From an uncultured Clostridia bacterium (GTDB lineage: Bacteria > Bacillota > Clostridia > Oscillospirales > Ruminococcaceae), in contig CAMWRN010000010.1 in the NCBI GenBank assembly GCA_947176675.1, positions 1 through 21,780 on the forward strand: DNA of 21,780 bases. Direction: 5' to 3'. A program made the position numbers and the translations under genes. Below, in pieces: positions 6,026 to 19,500 of this stretch. The first letter of the stretch is position 1; each line of letters opens with the position of its first letter. The notes beneath the pieces are model-generated. The model made no database searches, was not told the origin of the DNA, and worked only from the letters and a program-made list of their open reading frames with translations.

Positions 6026-7294
6026 ATCTACCGTCAAGAAATTATGCAGGACATAACATTCTTTACTTGTGCACCTAAGGCTCAGTTTTATGATAAGCTC
6101 TTTCTTAATCTCGACTTATCCGAGTTCCCCGAATCTGTTGCTAAGACAGGCAGAAAAGGATATTCAAAAATAGCTCTGCTCTGCGCTTTTATCGTTATGA
6201 AATGCGAATGTTTTTCCTATATTACGGATTTAGTCGATTATCTTAACAATAATCTGTTGATCGCTCATTACTGCGGTTTTAATATTATGAAACCGCTTCC
6301 GTCTTATTGGACTTTTGACAAATTTATCAATAGTCTTGACAATAAGCTTCTCAAAAAGCTTATGCAGTCACAGGTTCTGAAGCTTTCCCAAATGGGTATC
6401 ATTGATACTTCTTTCATTGCTCTTGATTCCACTCCCGTGAGTGCAAACACTCGTCAGAATAATCCTAAGTCATTTGCTAAAAACAAGTTCTCAAAGGACA
6501 ATCAGCCTAAGTCTGACAAGGACTGCCGTTTAGGCGTTCACACAGCTTCAAATCAGCATAATGAGCGTAATTTTGAATTCTATTGGGGTTACAAAAATCA
6601 TTCGCTGGTTGACTGCATTACAGGCTTACCGATCGCTGAGGTAACAACTACTGCCGATGTTGCCGACAGCACAGTTACTCTTGATATTCTAAGCCAAACC
6701 AATAATTTTTTATCTATTAAGGAATGTACTTTTATTGCCGATAAAGCTTACGACATAAAGGAAATTTACAATACCGTTAAGGACGTTTATTTCGGTGAAT
6801 GCGCAATCCCTCTTAACAAACGCAATACTAAAGACCCAAAGAAGCTGCCAAGCGGACACCCTATTTGTGAAGCGGGTCTTGCTATGCACAAAGACGGAAA
6901 GTTTTCCGATAATGGAAGAACCCGTCAGAAATACTGCTGTCCTCTGAAGAACTCCAAATGTGCCTCCTGTCCCTGCAATCACAAGAACTGGAATAACGGC
7001 AAAAAACATAGGGGCTGCACAAAGTATATCACACTTCCCGATGATTACAGGCTTTCCATTGACCGTGAATGTATCTCCTTCAAGAAGATTTATTCTCTTC
7101 GTACCGAAGCTGAGCGTTACAATTCACGTTTTAAGCAGACAGGGCAGGAACGGTTGTGGGTTCGCAGCTTTAATGCTGCACAAAATCTGAACGCCGCTGC
7201 ACACATTGCATTATTGGCTGTTGCCTCGGCTGCTGTTATCACTAAATCGGACTGCTCCTACCGTTGCTTGAAATCTGTCAAACGTATTGCTTAG
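6017..7294 (+). CDS. DDE transposase, IS1182-like
   Basis: 425 residues if started at TTG 6017. The N-terminal region (about 15-110) is the DNA-binding part, with YSKIALLCAFIVMK and TDLVDYLNNNLLIAHYCGF. The catalytic triad is visible: Asp137 in ALDSTPVSANT, Asp242 in FIADKAYD, and Glu366 in an R-x3-E-x6-K signature (LRTEAERYNSRFKQTG). A cysteine cluster (CC at 307-308, C315, C318, C320) lies before the last catalytic residue and resembles the zinc-ribbon insert of IS1182-type enzymes. TTG directly abuts the AAAGGGG, which is poor spacing; ATG at 6044 (codon 10) is the alternative start but has only a weak ribosome site. The reading frame is intact. Family assignment (IS1182 rather than another IS4/IS5-like group) is moderately sure. 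Confidence 0.88.
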   Translation: MAVIYRQEIMQDITFFTCAPKAQFYDKLFLNLDLSEFPESVAKTGRKGYSKIALLCAFIVMKCECFSYITDLVDYLNNNLLIAHYCGFNIMKPLPSYWTFDKFINSLDNKLLKKLMQSQVLKLSQMGIIDTSFIALDSTPVSANTRQNNPKSFAKNKFSKDNQPKSDKDCRLGVHTASNQHNERNFEFYWGYKNHSLVDCITGLPIAEVTTTADVADSTVTLDILSQTNNFLSIKECTFIADKAYDIKEIYNTVKDVYFGECAIPLNKRNTKDPKKLPSGHPICEAGLAMHKDGKFSDNGRTRQKYCCPLKNSKCASCPCNHKNWNNGKKHRGCTKYITLPDDYRLSIDRECISFKKIYSLRTEAERYNSRFKQTGQERLWVRSFNAAQNLNAAAHIALLAVASAAVITKSDCSYRCLKSVKRIA

Positions 7295-7423
7295 CTGCAT
7301 TGATTTCATATTTTTAAGCCCACTTTTGTCTTTTTTGACTAAGGTCTGCTTTTCTGTACGTGTTTTCCGTCTTGACCTTTCAAGCGGCTTTTTCATTCTA
7401 AGCCTTTCAGTCTTTGGGGATGC

Positions 7424-7433
7424 GTTTTGCTCA
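7424..7433. repeat. Right near-terminal inverted repeat of the IS
   Basis: GTTTTGCTCA, exact inverse of 5884-5893; four bases (TCTC) separate it from the right direct repeat. Confidence 0.75.
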
Positions 7434-7437
7434 TCTC

Positions 7438-7448
7438 TAACATAATAG
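7438..7448. repeat. Right copy of the 11-bp target-site duplication
   Basis: TAACATAATAG, identical to 5867-5877. Its complement holds the -10 of the promoter at 7442-7470. Confidence 0.8.
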
Positions 7449-7470
7449 CATAATTATCATAAATTGTCAA
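7442..7470 (-). promoter_or_regulatory. Original promoter of the alpha-CTD operon, now cut off by the IS
   Basis: Minus strand: -35 TTGACA (7470-7465), 17-base spacer, -10 TATTAT (7447-7442). It lies just beyond the terminator of the giant gene. Without the IS it would be directly upstream of the AGAGGTGAT/ATG of the 193-residue alpha-CTD-like gene. It now fires into the IS right end, antisense to the transposase. Confidence 0.75.
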
Positions 7471-7493
7471 TATTTAATAGAATTATGAATTAC

Positions 7494-7525
7494 AAAAAAG
7501 CGTATGCACCAAACGGCGCATACGC
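7494..7525 (-). terminator. Terminator of the giant gene
   Basis: Minus strand stem GCGTATGC (7525-7518) / GCATACGC (7507-7500), 10-base loop, then six T (7499-7494). It starts seven bases after the stop codon of the giant gene. Confidence 0.9.
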
Positions 7526-7531
7526 ATAAAA

Positions 7532-10500
7532 CTACATTGATAAATTATTTCGGTCTGCCTGAACGTCCTGCTCGATCTCCTTAAATCCATTATCTTCAAG
7601 CTCGTCAAAGAAATGGTTAATGTTTGCAAAATAGGCGTTCTTTTCTTCCTTTTCTGTTGAAAGTTCCATACCGTCCAAACTAAACGGTATAGCTTTTTCG
7701 TTTTCGTAGTCAATTTGTATTACTGTCTCCGTAACTACGTTGCCGTCGTCTTTTGTAAGAGTAAGCATATCGCCCTTTAATGTGGCTGTGTGAACGTCGC
7801 CTAATGCCTCAATCTGAACAGACTTGCGGTTTCCTGTGATAACGTCGGGAAAAATATCACAAAGCCTTTCAAACAAGTCTTTTTCCTTGCTGTCGTCATT
7901 CTGTTCAATTTTTGTCAGTTCAATATGCACTTCTTCAAGACGTGTTTCTGCTTTGAAAAGCTCGTCGGCTCTGGAGAAAGGCTTTTCAACCTCGATTTTC
8001 ATTACCTCAAGGTCAGCTCGCTTTGCGGCTATTTCTTCCGCTGTTTTCTTGATACCCTCGGCAATGTTATTGATACAGTTATCAAGCCTTACAACATTTC
8101 CGATGTCGGTTTCGGGGTTAAGCTCGCAATAATGGTTTTTATTACCCTCCAAACAAGCACCGATTTTTTTACTTAGGCTGTGTTGATATACGGACAGCTT
8201 CATACCTCTGTACATACCTATTTCAACGGTTTTACCCTCTGCAATTCGTCCTATGTTTGCACCCAAAGCGGTTTTGATAGCGTTACCGCCCTCCTTGCGG
8301 TCGGTGTACTTCACGCCTCCGATTTCAATGGGATAAATTTTCTTGCCCTCGTCATTGATGATAAATTCTGCGGCACTTGCAAGGTCAAAATCCTCTTGAT
8401 TGTGCTTGTTGATGAGTTCCGATATTCTTATTTCTTCGGGGTACTTTACACGGATTTTGTCCTGCATTTCATAGAGATTTTCCGAGTATCGGGATTTCTC
8501 CATTTTAAGGTCTTTTATCTTGTTTTGCAGTTCCATTTCCTCTTTGATAAGGGGATTTCCCGCACAAAGTGCTTTGACTTCCGCATAATCGAGAGCCGCC
8601 TCGTCAATATCTGCACATACGCGTTCGGGGGTCTTTGATGTCATAACCTGAGATATAAACTTCTGCTTGTTCTCCAGCATTTGGTACAGATAAGCGTCAA
8701 ACGTCCTGTCAGTAACATAGCGGTAAATCTGTACTTCGGGGTTTTCATTTCCCTGACGTTCTATACGACCATTCCTCTGTTCCATATCAGACGGACGCAT
8801 GGGGGCGTCCAAATGGTGCAAAGCTATCATTTTTCTTTGTGCGTTCATTCCTGCTCCGCATTTTGACGTACTTCCGAGTAATATCCTCACCTCTCCTGCG
8901 TTCATTTTGTTAAACAGTCCCTGCTTTTTCTCTGCGGTATCGTAATCGTGGATAAATGCAATTTCCTTTTCGGAAACGCCTCTCTCCACAAGTTTGTTTT
9001 TAATATCATCATAGATATTAAATTCCTTTGGCGGCATATCCTCAACAGGAGACATCTCCAGTTTTTCAAGCAGTTCAACGGAATGGGATTTATTAAACTT
9101 TCCATTTTCAAAAACTGCCGCCTCGGAGATGATTTTAGTATTGTCCTCGTTGGGTCTGCGTATTACAGCAATATCGCCGTCCTTTAATTTATCTTCGTCC
9201 TCGTCTGCATTTTTGCTGACGTAATCCTTTATTGTCGGGAAATATGTGTCCTTTTTTATACCGTTTTTCTTTCGGATAATTTCATATCCTGTTTCACTTT
9301 CCTCATCGGGGCGGTATATAGCAAATCTGTCCTGTCGGCTTTCCGTCTTTGGAGTTGATAAGTCGCAAAAAATACATTGTGTACTTTTCTTCTCCGCTGT
9401 CTGCGTGTAAATGTCAAAAACATTCTGTACGCACATATTGACTTTAGAATTAGGGTCGTCGGGCAATGCAGGGTTTAATAAACGCTGGTCAAGCCCTATT
9501 TTACGTCCGTCATTGGTCACACAAAGCATATTATCTCTGTGCGGGTCAACACTTCCGTGACGTATTGCAGTCGCCCTTTCTCCCAAATCCTTAATGCCTC
9601 GTTTCTGTATTCTGCTCGGTTTCGCAACAATTTCCTTGACAACAGATACAGGCTTTTCAAGGTCAAGTGTATCTGCCGTCCTTATATCGGCTGCCTGTTT
9701 GAAAATAGCCATAAGTTCGGGAAGATTGGTAAATTTGGCAAACCGTGTTTTAAGCTGATACTTTCCGTCACTTTCGGGTTTGAGTTCATAATCGGTAACG
9801 ACTTCTCCAAAATCAGCCGCCCATTCATCAAAGTGATTTATGCCTAAATCCTTTAAAGTATCGGCTTGCAGATAACGCATAAGCGTGTAAAGCTCTGTCA
9901 TTGAATTACTGACAGGCGTTCCGCTTGAAAAAATACAGCCTTTACCGTCCGTAAGTTCATCAAGGTATTTTGCTTTCATAAAGAGATTAAACGCTCTTGC
10001 AGAACCTCTGCTGCCAAGTCCCGCCACATTACGCATTTTTGTAGCTGTAGCAAGATTTTTGTACATATGACATTCATCAACAAATATCTTGTCAAATCCA
10101 AGCTGCTCAAAGTCAATAAAATCGTCCTTGACTTGCTTGTTTTTCAAATCATCAAGCCTCTTTGTGTAGCTTGCTATTGATTTTTCAATGTTTTTTACTG
10201 TAAAACTCTTTTTCTTTGTCGGGTTATTTTCACTCATTTTTTCAAGCTCGCTGCGGAGTTTTTCTATTTCCTCATACAAATATTCGCTTTCTCTTTCGGG
10301 GGAGAGTCCCATTCGGTCAAACTGTGAGTGTCCTATGATTACGGCGTCCCAGTCGTTTGTTGCCATTTTTGCAAGGAGTTTTGCCCTGTTGTCTTTCTCA
10401 AAGTCCTTTTTCGTTGCAACAAGTATGTTAGCATTGGGGTACAGCTTTCTGAAATCATTTCCGATTTGCTCCGTAAGGGAATTTGGAACGGCAAATAAGG

Positions 10501-13500
10501 ATTTGCTATGCAGTCCAAGGCGTTTACCCTCCATTGAAATTGCTATCATTTCATACGTCTTGCCCGCGCCCACGGCATGAGCAAGCAAGGTATTACCGCC
10601 GTAAAGTCCCCTTGCTATGGCGTTTTTCTGATGTTCCTTTAATGTTATATCGGTATTCATACCTACAAAATTGAGATGTGAACCGTCATACTCACGGTAC
10701 CTGAAGGAGTTGAATATTTCATTATATTTATTTACAAGGTCGTTTCTGCGGTCGGGGTCTTTGAAAATCCAGTCGGTAAATTCGGATTTTATGATATTAG
10801 CGCAATGTCTGACCGCTTTTGTTTCTTCCTCATTTGTTTTGAGAATATAATTCCCATTTTTGTCGCGTTTATATTCACCATATTCATCTGTAACCCTGTC
10901 TTTGACGAGAAGATCGCTGTTGTTTAAAATGCCCTCTATTATTTCATAGGCATTTTTCCTGCGTGTACCGTATGTGTTTATTGCGGTATGGTTTGTCTTT
11001 GCTGTCGCTGTCTGTCCCTCAACTTTCCAAGTACCCGCAACCTTGCTGTAGGACACTTTTAATTCAGCCTCGGTTCTTGCGTCGGGTTTAAACTTTTCCA
11101 AAATAAACTGGCGTATATAGGCAGGGTCTACCCAGTGAGAGCCAAGTTTTACCGAAATGTCCTTTGCCTCTACCATCGGCGGCATAGCCGCTTGCAGAGC
11201 ATTATAATTTTTTTCGTATTCATTTGGATTTTTGGAGTTTGCAATATCAAGCATTTTCTTTCTGATATTTCCTGTCAGATATTCGTCCGCTGTAACATAT
11301 TTCTCTGTTTCCTGCGGCAGCTTGTATATCTGACCGTCAAGCTCGGAAATCAGCTTGTCCTTGTCCATTCCGCAAAGCTCGGTTATAAAGTCAAAATCGA
11401 TCTTTCCCTTTTCTGAAACGGAAAGTATCAATGCCTCCTCCGCTGTCTCAACGTGAGAAGCGATTATTTTCGGCTTAACCGTATTCTTAGTAAATATATC
11501 GGCTTTTCCGATAACCCTTCCGTTTTCGTCCTTGTTTTCCAGAGCGGAGAGAACAAAATAGCCGCTGTCGCCTTTGAACGCTTTTGCATTTTTAGGCGAG
11601 GAAATATTTCCGTATTTTTTTACAAAGCTGTCATAAAGGGTATTCAGCTTTTTTCTGCTTTCCGAAACCTTGTCGTCAAGGTACCCAAGACTGTTTTCAA
11701 GCTGTAAATTCAGAAGCTCGTGAACGGTATCTCGGAGTTCTATCATTGCTAATGCGCGGTTGAAAATATCCTTTGGAACATTGACCTTTCTCATTGTGTT
11801 TTCTGCTTCACGGTAATAAATACTGCCGTTCTTTTCAATAAAGCTGAATTTCCTTGAATTTGCAGGAGCGGGGGTCGTTTCTTTGCCTTTGGGGTCAATT
11901 TCAATATCCGACGCCTTATATGTACCCTTAATGTTTTTTATTGCCTCTGCAAGCTGCTGTTTGAGATCTGCGCCCTCTATCGGGATACAGCTTGTGTCCT
12001 TTGTGCTGTTTCCGTACAGCTTGTTGCCCTCTGTTATCTTACCTAAAACCATTTCGGGGTGCTGTACAAAATAGTTGTTTACGGACAGGCCCTCCGCTGT
12101 TTCAGCCTTTTTCAGCCATTCTATGCTGTCGGGCGTTATTTTAACAGGACGTTCTCTCTTTTGCAGAATAAGAATATCGGAAGTAACCTCCGTACCCGCT
12201 GTTGCTTTAAAAGCATTGTTCGGCAAACGGACAGCCCCCAGCAGTTCCGCTCTCTGCGCTATATATCTGCGTATCTCGTCATTTTCCTTGTCCATTGTAC
12301 CCTTAGATGTAACAAAGGCTATAATGCCCCCTGCGTGTACCTTGTCAAGAGTTTTGGCAAAGAAATAATCGTGAATGTTGAAATTATTGTCATTGTACCG
12401 CTTGTCCGAGATTTTATAATCTCCGAAAGGTACGTTACCTATCGCCACATCAAAGGAATTATCGGGAAATGAAGTCTTTTCATACCCTTTTATCTGAATG
12501 TCGGCATTTGGGTATAACTGCTGTGCTATTCTGCCTGTGATACTGTCAAGCTCCACGCCGTACAGCTTGCTGTCCTTGTAAAGTTCGGGCAGCATACCAA
12601 AAAAGTTTCCCGTACCCATTGCAGGCTCTAATATGTTTCCTTTATCAAATCCCAGATTATTAAGCACGTCATACATTGCGGAGATAACCGTAGGCGAGGT
12701 GTAGTGAGCGTTTAGTGTGCTGTGCCTTGCGGCTTCGTATTCTTCGGTGGTAAGCAGTTCTTTAAGTTCCGCATATTCATTGCTCCACTTGGTATTTGTA
12801 CCGTCAAAGACCTGCGGGATCGCTCCCCAGCCTGTGTATCCTGCAAGAATATCCTGCTCAGCGGGAGCAGCAGCGCGGTTTTCCGCTTCAATGCTTTTCA
12901 AGACATTTATAGCCGCTATATTAGCCGAATATCTGTTTTTTGCGCCTCCTATTTCTCCTGAATTTTCATTTGTTATAACATAGTTTTCAGCCTTATTAAC
13001 AGAGTTTTCCACATTTTCAACGGTTTTTTCAGTAATTTCAAGGAATTTTTCCGTGTTTGCGGCTTCGGATATTATCTTGTCTCTTTCAAGCAAGGTGAAA
13101 TTGGATTTATAAAAATCCGTCATTGATACCAATTTTTCATCGGGCAGAAGCGTGTCGGCTTCAAGGAGCGTAACATAGTTTCCGCTTATATTTACAATTC
13201 TGTAAACACCCTCGTCATTTTCAACCACATCATTTATCTGCGGTTCAAAATTCCCCATTGGGGAATTATCCTCGGCTGACAGACTTTCCTTTTGAACGTC
13301 CTTGACACCATTGCCGCTGATATAGCCGTTTGCCTCGTCAATTATCTGCTTAAACTTTCCTTCAAAAAGTTTATCGTTTATACGTACCATAGTCCCGTAG
13401 TGCTGGCTAAATACAGGTGACTTAAACATTTTGGGGTCAATGCTTTCAAATTTATTAAGAATAAGCTGTTGAGCCGTTCTTTCAAGGAATTTTTCAGCGT

Positions 13501-16500
13501 CGGGTGAAAAGCTGTGATTTGCTTTCAGTTTGTCAAATGCCGAGATAATTTTTTGCTCGTCAAACTGTGCATTTTCTTCCTTTGCGGTTATAAGCTCGTT
13601 CGTATACTCCGACTTTTCCTCTGACTTGTCGTTTTCGGCGTTTCCTAAATATATTCCGTCTTTTGCAAGAGTAAACTTGTCAACATTGCTTGTAACACTA
13701 AATTCAATGCCGCCTGATTTTTCAATCTTGCTTACACCTATTTCATCCGGGTAAATTCCTATAAGCGAGGAAACGGTCACTTCGTTTCCATTATATAAAA
13801 ATTTATCACCGACAGTTATTTCCGCTGCGGAAATGTGACGTTCTTCCTCCGAATTCCCCAATGGGGAATTATTGTCATCAGTAACGTCCCTATCTGAACG
13901 TACAGCATTTTCAACATCTGCCATAAACTGTTTCATAAATGGAGAATTATTAAACTTTTCCTCGTCAACGATTTTACCGCCGACCATTCCTCTTTCCGCT
14001 AATTTTCTGCGGATTTCAGCAGTATCAACGTTGAACATATCCTCCTCCAAAACCTTAAATGACATAACCATTTCGTTGTTGTCGAGAGAAGATGTGCAAA
14101 CGCCGTTTTCAAACCTCCAGTTTCCCGCCTTGCCCCAATCCAACCATAAATCGGGAGCGTTTTCCATATCGGGATTTTTTGAATAAAATCCCGTGGACTT
14201 TACGGAAGTGATTACTCTGCGTTCGCCTATACTATCTTTTCTGCGATGATCGGTAATTATAAATTCTGTTCCGACCGACAAAGCCTTTTTAAGCTGATTG
14301 AGATTTTTTATATCTTCATTGAATTTCTGCTGTTCGTTATCAGCAGACTTTGTTTCCGATATTTTTTCAGTCTGCATACTGCGGAACATTTCAAAATTAC
14401 TTCTAAGTTCATCTAAGACGGCGTTTAAAAGAATGGGGTGATTATTCAGAGGAAAATATCTTATTTCCTCCACTTGTTTGGCGGGATAGCCTTTTACAAC
14501 ATTTTTTGCCCACTCAAAATTTTTACGTGAATATCGTTTGTCCCATTCACCGACTTCGCTTACCCTTGCGGCAATAATTAAGGCTATCCTGTCAATAGAA
14601 TATGTACTCATAAGTTCAGAAATTGCCTTGTCACTGTTGAAGTGCATACCGTCATTGTTACAAATTACAGAGTAACGCATAGACTCGGCACACCTTTCAT
14701 TTTCACGCATATGGGCAAAATATATCTCCCTTTCTCCCGCTTCTGTAGCCTCTGCCGGAGTTTTTGTATATACGGGCATAATATTTCCGTTGCTTTTTTT
14801 GTAAAGCTCTGCCGCTTCTTTCATTTTGTCCTTATTCTTCATTGTACGGTCAAGTATGATATGAAACGCTTCAGGTGACAGCTCCTCGCTTCTTTCAATA
14901 CCGTCAAAACTGATAGTGCGAACGCGTAAAGCTTCTATCTGTGCGGTATCGGTATTGTCCTGTGCGTTCATATTTTTAACGGCTTCTTCCGTTTCAAACC
15001 ATTTACCGCCGACTTTAATTTCCGTAACCGAACTATTGTAATCGGGATAATCGGAGGAATAGTCGGTCGGGAAAATATATGTCCTTCCCTCGTAACCGTC
15101 TCCAAACTTTGGAGATGTTTTATGCTGTTCTGCCGCGTTACTTTCAAGATCGTTAAGAACATCATCAACGTTTTTCCAAAAATGAGCGAAAAATTCAGTA
15201 TTGCCGACTTCCTCGGAATTGTTCAAAACGTCAATAGAGTTATCGCATATAAACGCCATTTCTGCATCGTTCGGAATACTCTCCTCGCCGCTGCCATAAC
15301 GGAAATTGCGTATATTTACGCGGAGCATTTCATCAAGGCTTTCAATATTATTCTTGTCGGCATAAATTTCTTTGTATGCGTCGGTTTGGGAAATATTATC
15401 GTCACTTATTTTGTCGGGTACAAGGTATACCTCGCCCGTTTCAAACTTTATTTCGGAGTAAATATACGCATTTTCTTCCGAAAGAACGGATTGCTCGGAG
15501 TTTTGAGTTAAATCTACTCTGTTTCCGTTAATATCGTCATACCTTGTAAGTTTAAAGCTTTGCAGTTCGATATTATTAAGCCAACTAACTACAAAACTGT
15601 TAGTGTCCTTTTGTCCCTTTGAGCCGTCCGAATATTCCCGATATATGCCTAAACCCGAATTTTCAAATGAAACTGCATTAACTGTTTCATTTTCAAAATC
15701 AATTTTAAGAACAACATCGGGATCGCGCATTAAGTCGCCGTTCTGTACATATGTCTGCATAAGAGAAATCATATTGCCGCCTATCCATTCTGCGGACAGC
15801 GGTTCATATGAGCCGCTTTCGTAATGCTCATAAGTATGGTTTTTAGCCATAATTTCGGGGAAAAGCTTTTTAAGCTTGTTAAAATTTCTGTGAGAAATAG
15901 TATTAGGGATTTTTTTAGGCTTTTGAGCCGTTGCAGTTTCCTGTACTTCGTTATTATAATTCCCCATTGGGGAATTGGCTATTTTATCTTCTCTGCCTTT
16001 TTTGCGCTCCAAAATATCCTGTGAAACAACAGTATACTTCAATTTTTCCTGCAAATTTTCTCTGTGCTGTCCAAAATCAATGTGTGAGAACATTTTATCC
16101 ATTGAATTTGGATCGGTATTTTCAAAATCAATCTGCGTGTCTTTTATTGCGCTAACTCTCCATACATTAGGGCGGTCTGCAAATGTTACAATATCGCCCA
16201 CGGAAAGTGTATGCGAATTATCATCACGCATTTCATCATTGAGAACGGCAGTTCTTATAGGATTATTTTCCTTAAATTCGGCAAGTATTTTTTCTTCTTC
16301 AGGGGTCATTGCCAAATATTTTTCCAGAAACGGTACAAAAACATCAAGAATGCGTCTTGCTTTTTCCTTAACTTCTTCGTTATTGTAAAACGGAAGGTCA
16401 GAATTGAATATAAATTCATTTCTATGCCGTATATGATCTACTAACGTGCCGCCGCCTGTGCCTATATCAAATCCGCCGTCATAATCAAATATTTCACCGT

Positions 16501-19500
16501 CAATATTTGCTGAAACTTTAAAATCTGTTTTGTCATATCCCTCTAAATTCAGTCCTTTTATATTTCTTTCAATACTCTGTTTTTCATCGAGATAGCCTAT
16601 TACAGCATTTGCAAGAGCAAAACTGATATTGCGGTTGCTTGTCACGAAATTATGAAGCAGTTCGCTTTCGGTAAACCATTCACTCCCGTTATTGCCGCCA
16701 AAGCGAAAATCAAGGGTATCGGAATTGTGATTATATACGTTTTTGGAAATAAGCGCATATGCCTTTTCGGTTTTATCCTTGTCAGACAAAATGTCATAGA
16801 GCGCACTTTTTATCCTGTTTATTTTTGCCTGATTATCACCTTTGTCCCAGCCACTCAAGGTTGAAACGTCAAAAGCATTGATAAGCCTTTCGGCGGTTTC
16901 ATTATCCAAATCGGGGATATTATCCGTAAGGAAATTTACGTTGTTGTCCGTTCTGTCGGTATCATCGGATATAATTTCGCTGTTGTTGGCAGAAACATCT
17001 TCCTTTGACTTTTCGGCATTTAAAGCGTTAATGACATTAATATCATTAACAAGATTGGCGCTGTATACAAACAATGCGTTATCTCCAGCCTCGTTTAAAA
17101 GCTGCTCTTTCCAGTTTCCCACATAACGCTTTATATCAGCGTTGCTATCGCCATTTTTTTCCATACTTAACGAAAAATCTCCGTCTATGTTCTTTATAAC
17201 GTAGACTTCGTTATTAAGGGTAATTTCGCCTCCGACTTCAATTTTTTCTACAGCTTCTTTGTTTTTTTCCTTTATTAAATCATATAAAGCCTCTTGAAAA
17301 CTCATTTCCGCAGAGTTTTTAACAGGAAAATCCTCGTCTTTAAAAATAAGACTGTGTTCGTATTTCTTTATATAAGCCGCCATTCTTTCATCAGAAGTCT
17401 TTCCCATAGAGCTTTTATCAGCATTAAAAGTCTTTATTTGCTCGGACGTTCCTGTTTCAAGCAATCTGTCATAAAGCATACCGTATCTCGTTTGCAGGGA
17501 CAGACCGTTCCAGTAAACCGTAAATCTATCTTTTACACCTTTTGCGTGATTTTCGATATGCTGTTTGTCGCTTTCCGTTAAATCATCAACATAATAGCGA
17601 ATATTGCCCTCGCTTGATATGTGTGCAACGCTGACATAATCGTTAATTCCCTTGTCAAGTCTTGATGTATCATAGCATAAAACGCCGTTGCCGAAATAAC
17701 CGAAATGTATATTGCCCTCCTGCGTAATTTCGGCGGTTTTTCCCTCGTCCGACAATTCCCCATTGGGGAATTGTTCTTCCGCTTCAAGTACCAGCTTGTT
17801 TCTATCACCGAAAACAGTCTTGAATTTTTCAAAATGCTCTGCGGCTTCTCTTATTTTGCCTTCTTCAATGCCCATAGAATTTGAAGTCGCACATACGGAT
17901 TGTACCTGTTCGATGTAGTTTTCAATGGGTTCAAAGTCGCCCGACTGCAAAGCTATAATGGTATTTTCAAGTACATTTTTTCCCTCCGAATAGTTCTCCC
18001 AATCATAGCTGTCATAAAAACGGTTGAGGTCAAGCAAGTGATTATTACCTGCTTCATTGGGTTCAAAACGGTACTTCTCGCTTATGTCATAGAGCATTTC
18101 AGCGATAATATCCATACGAACAAAGCTTGAAATATCTTCATTGCGGGCAGTAAAAATGCCGTTATTTTCGCTAACCTCAAATCCGTACTGCCGCATATCC
18201 TCCGCAAATTCCTTTAAAACGGGCATAGTTGTCCCGTTCTCGCTGTTTTCAGCGTTTTCAATCAAACTGCGCTTTACAAGTCTGTTTTCGTATTCTTCAA
18301 AATCTCCCCATACGTTATCATCAATAACATTTCCATACTTGTCCGCAACAATATATGCCAAGCTGTCGCCGTAATAGTCGTTTTCAAGCATAAAAAACTC
18401 TCTGCCGTCTATTTCGGCGTTCTCTATAACGTTCCACGCGCCTGCGTATCCGTCAAGCTCCACACGAAAACTGCTCTCCGTTATTTTCTGCGGCTGCTCC
18501 CGCTGATGTTTGTCCATATTAACATCGTTACAATTAAGTTCAAGGTTGGAAATAAAGAGATCAACAGTATTTGTGGCTATACTGTTTTCGGATATGCCGA
18601 AATAATAAGCAAAATTTCTTGACGCATAATTGATATAATCGTCAGCGTACTCGGCAAAATATCCCGAATGTATGGGGATAACATCTTCCTTGCAGTTTTC
18701 ATTAAGGTATGCAATAAAACTATTGCGTCCCTGCTGTTCGCTTTCTGCGGCAATACGCGCGGAATATGCGGCAAATATATCCTCTTTGGTTATGGTCTTG
18801 TCAATAAATTCACCGTTTCCGTTATCACCGTCGGGATTAAAATACGTCCACGAAAAAGTATCGGTATTGGGATTATATCCGATAAGGTCTATGTAATTGC
18901 CGCCGCTTATGGGGAAGTTTTCAATGAGTTTTCTGTTTTCCTCAATAATAGAATTATCCTCGCGCTCCCTGTCAACATCTCTCCAGTTTGCAATTTCCTC
19001 ATCAATGTTCGTTATTTTAATTCCGTTTTTCGCTGTAAAGGATAACGCCTCGTCAACACTTTTAAATATTGCAGGCTTGTTATTTTCGTCCCTAAATGCT
19101 TTTGCGGAGGATTTATCGGCAGAGTTATATTTCTGAACATAGTAATAGTAATCTCCGTTTGCGGGATTTTCTCGATATGCGATCCTATATGACAGCGGAT
19201 AGAAAAACTCGTTTTCGGGATTGTCGAACATATCACGAACGGCAGCCATACCGTTAAAACCGCATACCTCGCCTGTCTGAATATTACGGATATTAACAAA
19301 TCCGTTTGTATCTGCCGTGCGTTCATAGCCGCGCTCCCTGAGAGCCTCCAGCAAATCAAGATTTTTAAAGTTCTCAACCATTGCACGAACGGCAGCGGCG
19401 TTTTTATCACCGCTTACCGTTATAGTTGCCTTTTCCCCTCTTATAATGCCGGAAAACTTATTATTGGCATTGCCCGACATCAGAGCGGAAATTTTTCTTG

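Larger units (their letters stand above)
5878..7437 (+). mobile_element. IS1182-like insertion sequence, about 1.56 kb
   Basis: The element contains one DDE transposase gene. It is bounded by near-terminal inverted repeats TGAGCAAAAC (5884-5893) and GTTTTGCTCA (7424-7433) and by an 11-bp direct repeat outside them (5867-5877 and 7438-7448). The outermost few bases (TAGCCT at left, TCTC at right) do not pair, so the exact tips could shift by a few bases. The 143 bases after the transposase (7295-7437) hold no gene that I can support. Complete, and apparently inserted into the promoter of the alpha-CTD operon. Confidence 0.82.

Noticed and set aside
13249..17772. CRISPR-like array formed by the repeated palindromes
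   Set aside because: Only four copies with irregular spacing of 0.6 to 2.1 kb, all inside coding sequence; no spacers or cas genes.
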